Shown piece by piece: positions 6,564 to 12,389 of a stretch of DNA of 12,389 nucleotides (its first letter is position 1; every line of letters starts with the position of its first letter). A program made the translations under genes and the position numbers. Where the stretch lies: the NCBI GenBank assembly GCA_040755035.1, contig JBFMBU010000131.1, forward strand, positions 1 to 12,389. The letters are read 5' to 3'. The stretch comes from RBG-13-43-22 sp040755035. Lineage in GTDB: Bacteria; Desulfobacterota; RBG-13-43-22. The notes beneath the pieces were generated by a model. That model saw nothing but the letters and a program-made list of their open reading frames with translations, ran no database searches and was not told where the DNA came from.

Positions 6564-8102
6564 ATGGAAACAATGGAAACTATCATATCCATAAGGCCGG
6601 TCCTGGCGGTCCTCATCGCCACAGTAGCCTCCCTGTTGATCATGTTCACGCCCAAGAAACCGAATTTACGAGAGACCTGGTCGATTCTGGGCGCGGTGGG
6701 CACCTTTCTTACGGTCCTTTCCATGACCCCGGCGGTGCTGGCCGGCAAGGCCTTTGAAATCACCCCCTTTGTCATCCTGCCCGGCATCTCCATGAAATTC
6801 CGGGTCGATGCCCTGGGAATGATCTTCGGGACCATTTCCTCTTTCCTCTGGATCCTGGTAACGTTTTACAATATCGGCTATATGCGCTCCTTAAAGGAGC
6901 ACGCCCAGACCCGCTATTATTTCTGTTTCGCTGTGGCCATTGTCGGCGCCGTGGGTGTGGCCTTTTCCGGTAATTTATTTACTCTCTACTTTTTTTATGA
7001 AATCATCACCATCTTCACCTACCCCTTAGTCGCCCATCATCAGGATGAAGAGGCCTATGAGGGGGCCAGGAAATACATGGTCTATTTGACCGGCACGGCC
7101 AAGTCCTTTTTCCTGCCGGCCGTGATTTTGACCTATGTCCTGGCCGGGACCCTGGATTTTGCCCCCTCCGGCATCACCAAGGGTATTTTTCCGGCCGATG
7201 CCGATCCGACCCTGGTGACCATCACCTATATCCTTTATATGGCCGGATTCGCCAAAGCGGCCATTATGCCCTTTCATAACTGGCTCCCTTCAGCCATGGT
7301 CGCCCCCACCCCGGTCAGCGCCCTGCTCCATGCCGTGGCCGTCGTCAAGGCCGGGGTCTTCTGCACCAGCCGGGTCATGCTTTCGGTCTTCGGTGTCGGC
7401 ATTCTAAATTCCCTGAACCTGGGCATCCCCACGGCTTATGCCGCCTCCTTCACCATTCTCATGGCCTCGATCATTGCCTTGACCAAGGATGATCTGAAGG
7501 CCAGGCTGGCCTATTCGACCGTCAGCCAGTTGTCTTACGTCATTCTCGGTGTGGCCCTGCTCACCCCCAGCGCCGTCACCGGCGGTCTGATCCATATCGC
7601 CAACCACGCCTTTTCCAAGATCACCCTCTTTATGTGCGCCGGGTCCATTTATGTGGCCCTGCACACCAAAAAGATCAGCGAAATGGGCGGCATTGCCCGG
7701 CAGATGCCTTTTACCATCGCCGCCTTCAGCATCGCCTCTTTGAGCATGATCGGCGTGCCTTTAGTTTGCGGTTTTGTAACCAAATGGTACATCGCCCTGG
7801 GGGCGCTGCAAGCCCATCAGAATTTCTTTTTGATTGTTCTTTTGGCCAGCACGATTCTAAATACCGGATATTTTTTCCCGGTCATCTTGAAGGCCATATT
7901 CGACAAACCCCGGGAAGGGGATCCGGGGGCTCATCACGGTCAAGGACTGCACGAAGCCCCGGCCATCATGGTCATTCCCCTCTTCTTGACGGCGATTGCC
8001 TCAATCCTCATGGGATTATATCCGGATTACTTCCTGAACATCGTTAAGGCCGTAGATCCGGATTATTTACTTAATATTGCAAAGGCGGTTTTCAGATCAT
8101 GA
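6564..8102 (+). CDS. NuoL/MrpD-like antiporter subunit (512 aa), first extra pump protein
   Basis: This polytopic membrane protein belongs to the family shared by NuoL, NuoM, NuoN and Mrp antiporters and is expected to move H+ or Na+. Key residues are present: Glu146 (helix 5, YFFYEII), Lys231 (helix 7, FAKAAIMPFHNWLP), Lys262 (helix 8, after APTPVSALLHAVAVVKAG), histidines 344 and 348 (HIANH), and Lys407 (helix 12, CGFVTKW). The APTPVSALLHA stretch is of the NuoL/MrpA type. At 512 aa it lacks the lateral helix and extra helix of full NuoL (about 610 aa). The last 24 residues are a tandem repeat of 12. No strong ribosome binding site precedes the ATG at 6564; the ATG at 6573 is possible. It may be listed as NuoL or as an antiporter subunit D family protein. 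Confidence 0.9.
   Translation: METMETIISIRPVLAVLIATVASLLIMFTPKKPNLRETWSILGAVGTFLTVLSMTPAVLAGKAFEITPFVILPGISMKFRVDALGMIFGTISSFLWILVTFYNIGYMRSLKEHAQTRYYFCFAVAIVGAVGVAFSGNLFTLYFFYEIITIFTYPLVAHHQDEEAYEGARKYMVYLTGTAKSFFLPAVILTYVLAGTLDFAPSGITKGIFPADADPTLVTITYILYMAGFAKAAIMPFHNWLPSAMVAPTPVSALLHAVAVVKAGVFCTSRVMLSVFGVGILNSLNLGIPTAYAASFTILMASIIALTKDDLKARLAYSTVSQLSYVILGVALLTPSAVTGGLIHIANHAFSKITLFMCAGSIYVALHTKKISEMGGIARQMPFTIAAFSIASLSMIGVPLVCGFVTKWYIALGALQAHQNFFLIVLLASTILNTGYFFPVILKAIFDKPREGDPGAHHGQGLHEAPAIMVIPLFLTAIASILMGLYPDYFLNIVKAVDPDYLLNIAKAVFRS
8022..8093 (+). repeat. Tandem 36-nt duplication at the end of the first antiporter gene
   Basis: Codons 487-498 and 499-510 encode PDYFLNIVKAVD and PDYLLNIAKAVF, identical at 9 of 12 residues. 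The DNA copies match at only about 24 of 36 bases, mostly through silent third-position changes. The duplication is therefore not recent, and the protein sequence seems to have been kept. The second copy uses AT-richer codons. Confidence 0.8.
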
Positions 8103-8356
8103 ACTGGGCCAATCCCATCCAATATCTGCGTGATCACTTAAAGGCTTTGAAATGGATTCTCTATCTGGTCATGGCCGCGGCCATCGTTTTCAGCGCGGTC
8201 ATTCCTCATCATGAATCCCACGATTTTTTTATGAAAATGATCGGTTTTCCGGCCTTCTGGTCTGTTTTCGGACTGATCGGCTGCATCCTCCTGATACGGA
8301 TCATGAAAGGTCTGGCCCATACCGTGCTGGAGAAAAAAGAGGATTACTATGGATAA
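8099..8356 (+). CDS. Small two-helix membrane protein between antiporter genes
   Basis: I do not recognise an established family for this 85-aa protein. It has a short basic amphipathic start, two hydrophobic helices (about 18-36 and 48-68) and a charged tail ending in EKKEDYYG. Its start overlaps the preceding antiporter gene by 4 nt (ATGA), and its end overlaps the next by 8 nt. It is therefore almost certainly expressed and assembled with them. My inference is an accessory subunit of the membrane arm, perhaps bridging the two antiporter-like proteins. I recall similar small proteins with an acidic EDYY ending beside related antiporter genes, but cannot verify this here. Reality as a gene is likely; the role is unknown. 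Confidence 0.8.
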   Translation: MNWANPIQYLRDHLKALKWILYLVMAAAIVFSAVIPHHESHDFFMKMIGFPAFWSVFGLIGCILLIRIMKGLAHTVLEKKEDYYG

Positions 8357-10115
8357 GTTTATTCATCCCGCCCTGTTTTTCATCCTTGGCGCTTTTTTGA
8401 TCCCTGTACTCAAGGGGCGGATCAAACAGATCTACCTCCTCCTTATGCCGGCCATCGCCTTTTATTTCGTGATCACCGCCAATATCGGAGTTTACGGTGA
8501 AATCAACTACTTAGGATTCAGCGTCATCCTGGGACGGGTGGATCGCTTAAGTCTGGTCTTTGCCCATGTCTTCACCCTCATGGCCTTTATCGGGGTCATA
8601 TACGGTCTTCATGTCAAAGAAGACGCCCAGCACATCGCTTCCTATTTCTATGTCGGCGGCGCTCTTGGTGTGGTTTTCGCCGGAGATTACCTGACGGTCT
8701 TCATCTTTTGGGAAATGATGGCCGTGGCCTCGACGTTCCTGATCTGGTTCCGTCGCGAACCGGCCTCCATTAAAGCGGGATTTCGTTACCTGCTTATGCA
8801 CATCTTCGGCGGATTGCTGCTCCTGGGCGGTATTTTCCTCCACTATCAAAAGACCGGCTCCATGGCCTTTGTTCTTATCCCCCAGGCCGGGGCCGGTTTG
8901 GCCGAATATCTCATTCTGGCCGGCTTTGCCCTTAATGCCGCCGTCTTCCCGCTCCATGCCTGGCTGCCGGATGCCTATCCGGAAGCTACGGTCACCGGAG
9001 CGGTTTTTATGTGCGCCTTTACCACCAAAACGGCCGTTTATGTCTTGGCCCGGGCCTTCCCCGGTTTTGAGGTTCTGGCGATCATGGGAACGGCCATGAC
9101 CATCTACGGGGTCTGCTACGCCACTATTGAAAACGATATGCGACGCATCCTGTCCTATCACATTATAAGCCAGGTGGGCTACATGGTGGCCGGTGTCGGT
9201 ATCGGAACGGAACTGGCCCTGAACGGGGCCTGCGCCCACGCCTATGCCCATATTCTCTATAAAGCCCTGCTGTTCATGGGCGCCGGTTCGGTGTTGATGA
9301 TGACCGGCACCTCGAAATTAAATCAACTTGGCGGTTTGTATAAGTACATGCCCCTGACTTTGATTTTTTATGTGGTGGGAGGCATATCCATCTCCGGCTT
9401 CCCCCTCTTCAGCGGTTTTGTCAGCAAGTCCATGATCGTAGCCGGGGCGGAACACGCCCATCATCCGGTATTGATGCTCCTGATGCTCCTGGCCTCGGTG
9501 GGGACCTTTCTTTCCGTCGGTTTGAAGCTGCCCTATTTCGCCTGGTTCGGAAAGGACAGCGGGCTGAGGCCGAAAGAACCCCCCAAAAACATGCTCTGGG
9601 CCATGGGGATCACCTCTTTCCTCTGTTTCCTGATCGGAGTGTATCCCAAGGTCCTATATGATCTGCTTCCCTTTAAAGAAGCGGCGGCGGAATATCATCC
9701 CTATGCCCTGCCCCACCTCTCGGAAACGGTTCAAATACTGCTGTTCACCGGGCTGGGTTTTTTCCTGCTGCTCAAGAGGCTTACCCCTGCGGCCCATATC
9801 AACCTCGATTTCGACTGGTTCTATCGCAAATTGATGGATGGTTTTATGTGGTTCGATAACCGCTTCATCCAGTCTTTTGATTTCGGCTGGGGAGAGCTTT
9901 ACCGCAGTTTAGGTCTCAAGGCGACCATGGCTTTTGCCGGGTTTTTCGCCCGGTTTGACCGCTGGGGCATCGACGGGGTGATCGATAACGTCGCCTACGG
10001 CACCCAGGGGTTAGGCGACCAGGTCCGGAAGGTTCAAACCGGCAATATTCAGAATTATATCGCCGTGGCCCTGCTGGTGATCTTCGTTATCATCGGGGTC
10101 TTCTGGTTTTTATAA
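8349..10115 (+). CDS. MrpD-like antiporter subunit with NuoL-type C-terminal arm (588 aa)
   Basis: This is the second extra ion-translocating subunit. The core shows Glu122 (helix 5, FIFWEMM), Lys227 (helix 8, FTTKTAVYVLAR), His297 and His301, and Lys360 (helix 12, FSGFVSKS). The helix-7 position usually held by Lys is Asn196 (GFALNAAVFPLHAWLPDAY). After helix 14 (about 458-476) comes a segment of about 90 residues (477-568) with FDRWGIDGVIDNVA and KVQTGNIQNY, then a final membrane helix (569-587). This tail resembles the lateral helix and last helix of NuoL, which bind along the other pump subunits, so I infer this protein takes NuoL's end position. GAGGA lies 5 nt before the ATG. It may be listed as Na(+)/H(+) antiporter subunit D. 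Confidence 0.9.
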   Translation: MDKFIHPALFFILGAFLIPVLKGRIKQIYLLLMPAIAFYFVITANIGVYGEINYLGFSVILGRVDRLSLVFAHVFTLMAFIGVIYGLHVKEDAQHIASYFYVGGALGVVFAGDYLTVFIFWEMMAVASTFLIWFRREPASIKAGFRYLLMHIFGGLLLLGGIFLHYQKTGSMAFVLIPQAGAGLAEYLILAGFALNAAVFPLHAWLPDAYPEATVTGAVFMCAFTTKTAVYVLARAFPGFEVLAIMGTAMTIYGVCYATIENDMRRILSYHIISQVGYMVAGVGIGTELALNGACAHAYAHILYKALLFMGAGSVLMMTGTSKLNQLGGLYKYMPLTLIFYVVGGISISGFPLFSGFVSKSMIVAGAEHAHHPVLMLLMLLASVGTFLSVGLKLPYFAWFGKDSGLRPKEPPKNMLWAMGITSFLCFLIGVYPKVLYDLLPFKEAAAEYHPYALPHLSETVQILLFTGLGFFLLLKRLTPAAHINLDFDWFYRKLMDGFMWFDNRFIQSFDFGWGELYRSLGLKATMAFAGFFARFDRWGIDGVIDNVAYGTQGLGDQVRKVQTGNIQNYIAVALLVIFVIIGVFWFL

Positions 10116-10164
10116 AAAAACAGAGATGAATTTTTAGCAAAAACAATCAGGGAACATAAAACTT

Positions 10165-11661
10165 ATGGATTTTCTCATTCCCAATCAGCTTTCTTTTCCT
10201 ATTCTGAGCACGCTCATTTTTTTGCCGCTGGCCGGGGCTTTGATAATTTTTCTGCTTCGAAATGAAATCGCCGTCCGGGTCTGGTCTCTAATCGTCAGCC
10301 TGGTCACCTTTGTCCTTTCCCTGCCCCTCTTTTTCAACTTTGACACGACCACCTATAAATATCAGTTCGGCGAACACGTCTCCTGGATCCCCGGATTGAA
10401 CATCAATTACACCCTGGGGTTGGACGGGATCAGTCTGCTTCTGGTCCTCTTAAGCACCCTTCTGATTCCGATCTGTGTTCTGGGCTCCTGGAAGTACATT
10501 GAAAAACGGGTTAAGGAATTCCACTTTTGTCTGCTGTTGATGGAAACCGCCTGTATCGGGACCTTCTCCGCCCTGGATTTTGTCCTTTTCTATATCTTTT
10601 TTGAATTCATGCTCATCCCCATGTACCTTCTGATCGCCGTCTGGGGGGGGCCGGACAAGGTTTATGCCTCGCTTAAGTTCTTCATTTTCACCATGGCCGG
10701 CAGCGTTTTCCTGCTGGTGGCCATGATTGTGCTTTACCTGAAAACCGGCACCTTCAGCATACCGGAACTGATGACTCATCAGTATTCATTCACCTTCCAA
10801 TGCTGGGTTTTTCTGGCCATGGGTTTCGCCTTCGCCATCAAGGTACCGATGGCGCCCTTGCATACCTGGCTGCCGGCTGCTCATGTGGAGGCCCCCACGG
10901 CCGGCAGTGTCATCCTGGCCAGCATCCTGTTGAAACTGGGGACCTACGGATTTGTCCGCTTTTGCCTGCCCATCACCCCCCAGGCCAGCGTTTACTTTGC
11001 CCCTCTTGTCTTCGGGATCTCTATCGTCTCCATTATCTATGGCGGCTATGTGGCCTTGGGGCAAAGCGATATGAAAAGGCTGATCGCCTATTCCAGTGTG
11101 GCCCATATGGGTTTTGTCACCCTGGGCACCTTCATGTTCAACAGGAATGGCCTGGAAGGCGCCATGATGCAGATGATCAACCACGGGGTGACCACCGGGG
11201 CCCTCTTTCTTTGTGTCGGGATCATTTACGAACGAAGTCACAGTCGTTTAATCTCGGTCAATTCCGGTATCAGTAAAATCATGCCGATTTATATCGGGTT
11301 TTTAGGCCTGTTCAGTTTGTCCTCCATGGCCTTTCCCGGAACCAATAGCTTTGTGGGGGAACTTTTAGTGTTGCTGGGCACCTTTGTCGAGCATAAATGG
11401 GTCGGGGCCTTGACCATTCCCGGGGTAGTCCTGGCCGCCGCTTACATGCTGCGTCTGCTTCAAAAAATCGCCTGGGGCGGAGAAGGGAATCCCTCCTTCA
11501 CCGATATGAATCTGCGGGAGATTATTTATCTGGCCCCCCTGGTTATATTGGTGCTCTGGATCGGGTTTTCCCCGGGGGCGTTTTTGGAGGTTATGCATAG
11601 CAGCATAGACCATTTGATCCAACAGGTACAAGCCGGGAATGCGGTAGCGTTGATCAAGTAG
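10165..11661 (+). CDS. nuoM: NADH-quinone oxidoreductase subunit M (NuoM)
   Basis: NuoM (ND4) is one of the canonical pumping subunits of complex I. The 498-aa protein has a full set of charged residues in the membrane: Glu147 (helix 5, FFEFMLIPMYLLI), Lys226 (helix 7, FAIKVPMAPLHTWLP), Lys257 (helix 8, LLKLGTYG), His314 and His340, and Glu399 (helix 12, GTNSFVGEL). The helix-12 Glu is the mark of NuoM as opposed to NuoL or NuoN, which have Lys there. The ATG is preceded by AGGGA (10150-10154) at 10 nt. A 49-nt gap separates it from the preceding antiporter gene. Confidence 0.96.
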   Translation: MDFLIPNQLSFPILSTLIFLPLAGALIIFLLRNEIAVRVWSLIVSLVTFVLSLPLFFNFDTTTYKYQFGEHVSWIPGLNINYTLGLDGISLLLVLLSTLLIPICVLGSWKYIEKRVKEFHFCLLLMETACIGTFSALDFVLFYIFFEFMLIPMYLLIAVWGGPDKVYASLKFFIFTMAGSVFLLVAMIVLYLKTGTFSIPELMTHQYSFTFQCWVFLAMGFAFAIKVPMAPLHTWLPAAHVEAPTAGSVILASILLKLGTYGFVRFCLPITPQASVYFAPLVFGISIVSIIYGGYVALGQSDMKRLIAYSSVAHMGFVTLGTFMFNRNGLEGAMMQMINHGVTTGALFLCVGIIYERSHSRLISVNSGISKIMPIYIGFLGLFSLSSMAFPGTNSFVGELLVLLGTFVEHKWVGALTIPGVVLAAAYMLRLLQKIAWGGEGNPSFTDMNLREIIYLAPLVILVLWIGFSPGAFLEVMHSSIDHLIQQVQAGNAVALIK

Positions 11662-11736
11662 TGAGATTGGCCGGTTGTTGGTTGGATTATTAATCCCTCA
11701 CGACCCGTTTAGGTCTCTATGAAATTGTTGTTATCA

Positions 11737-11825
11737 GGGTTCAAGGAGTCAAGGGCCTTTCAAAGGAAAGGCATCGAATCAAAAACCTTGAACCCTTGGA
11801 ACCTTGAATCCTTGACCCCTTTTTT
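11737..11825 (+). terminator. Large inverted repeat with T-run between nuoM and nuoN
   Basis: Positions 11737-11754 pair with 11802-11819 at 16 of 18 positions, and six T (11820-11825) follow directly. Inside lies a second perfect hairpin, GCCTTT (11755-11760) with AAAGGC (11767-11772). Both arms consist of CCTTGAA/TTCAAGG-type units, with an extra copy at 11786-11799. The form fits an intrinsic terminator or attenuator reducing transcription into nuoN, but a repetitive palindromic element or mRNA-stabilising structure is equally possible. The 47-nt separation of the arms is long for a terminator. The rest of the 190-nt spacer shows no gene. Confidence 0.5.
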
Positions 11826-11851
11826 CGAATACTATTGAGGAAAAAATTATA

Positions 11852-12389
11852 ATGGATTTCTCCATATTCCTACCGGAAACCTTCTTGCTCCTGACAGCCT
11901 TGATCTTTTTCGCGCTCACTCTCTGGAAAGCCTCTCCGGACACCATACAAGGCTTGGCCTTTTTTCTGACGGCTGTGGGGTTAGTCATCAGTCTTTTCTC
12001 CATCAACGTTTCCGGAGAGATGTTCTATCGTTCTTATCGGGTCGACCTTTTCTCGCAGATATTTAAATGTCTGATCAGTCTGGGTTTCTTTTTAGTGGTG
12101 GTCCTGAGCCACAAACTGAAAAGTATCGAAGAACGGCTCCAACCGGAATTTTTCATGTTTTTATCCCTCAGCGCCCTGGGTCTGATGCTCCTGGTCAGCA
12201 GCGTGGAACTGTTGACCATTTTCATCTCCATGGAATTATCTTCCTATTCCATTTATGTCCTGATTCCCGTTCGCAATCAGGCCGGGGGCAATCCCATGGA
12301 AGCGGCCATCAAGTATATAATTTTCGGGGCAGCGGCCACCGGGGTGATGATCTTCGGGATGAGTTACGTCTTCGGCGTCTCCCAGTCCA
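11852..12389 (+). CDS. nuoN: NADH-quinone oxidoreductase subunit N (NuoN), 3' end outside window
   Basis: NuoN (ND2) is the pumping subunit next to NuoK and NuoJ. Only the first 179 residues are present: the frame stays open to the last base, so the gene is cut by the window end and not broken. Visible features are several N-terminal hydrophobic helices, Glu128 in helix 5 (IFISMELSSYSIYVLIP), and the stretch NPMEAAIKYIIFGAAATG (147-164), characteristic of NuoN. The ATG follows TGAGGA (11836-11841) at about 10 nt. It lies after a 190-nt spacer with a large inverted repeat, unlike the tightly packed genes upstream, so its expression may be controlled separately. The lysines of helices 7, 8 and 12 are beyond the window. 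Confidence 0.95.
   Translation, partial: MDFSIFLPETFLLLTALIFFALTLWKASPDTIQGLAFFLTAVGLVISLFSINVSGEMFYRSYRVDLFSQIFKCLISLGFFLVVVLSHKLKSIEERLQPEFFMFLSLSALGLMLLVSSVELLTIFISMELSSYSIYVLIPVRNQAGGNPMEAAIKYIIFGAAATGVMIFGMSYVFGVSQS

Noticed and set aside
8547..9251. 234-aa open frame on the - strand
   Set aside because: It lies wholly inside the 588-aa antiporter gene, its translation is rich in Gly, Asp, His and Gln with no domain, and it mirrors the codon bias of the + strand gene.
10786..11241. 151-aa open frame on the - strand
   Set aside because: It is a shadow of the conserved NuoM core; no ribosome site or homology is apparent.

Overview
The window carries most of a respiratory complex I (Nuo) operon on the + strand. 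It is preceded by a riboflavin kinase/FAD synthetase gene (ribF) and, on the - strand, a tRNA-Leu(CAG) gene. Gene order, protein sequences and mid-range base composition point to an anaerobic bacterium of the former Deltaproteobacteria (Desulfobacterota), probably a sulfate reducer or syntroph. This is inference from family resemblance; no taxonomic marker is present.

Layout. Positions 1-231 hold a complete - strand tRNA unit: a near-consensus sigma70-type promoter, tRNA-Leu and an intrinsic terminator. Positions 250-439 are a spacer carrying two arrays of a short motif in opposite orientation. ribF occupies 457-1419. A 311-nt spacer follows, with an inverted repeat just after ribF and a likely promoter before nuoA. 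From 1731 the genes run nuoA-B-C-D-H-I-J-K, then an antiporter-like subunit (512 aa), a small two-helix membrane protein (85 aa), a second antiporter-like subunit (588 aa), nuoM and a nuoN cut by the window end. Most junctions overlap or nearly touch. Only nuoM (49 nt) and nuoN (190 nt) have larger gaps before them, and the nuoN gap holds a large inverted repeat followed by six T.

How the genes work together. NuoB, C, D and I form the iron-sulfur and quinone-reducing arm. NuoA, H, J and K form the membrane base. The antiporter-like proteins form the ion-pumping arm. The NADH-oxidising subunits NuoE, F and G, often encoded between nuoD and nuoH, are absent there: nuoD and nuoH overlap. One canonical NuoL is replaced by two NuoL/MrpD-like proteins with a small membrane protein between them. 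With NuoM and NuoN this gives four potential pumping subunits instead of three. The electron donor cannot be read from this window; ferredoxin, or an NADH module encoded elsewhere, are candidates.

The observations most worth following are the four-pump, NuoEFG-less cassette; the undescribed 85-aa protein; an Asn in place of the expected mid-membrane Lys in the 588-aa subunit; a 12-residue tandem repeat at the end of the 512-aa subunit; a 47-nt nuoB/nuoC overlap; and the inverted repeats in the spacers.
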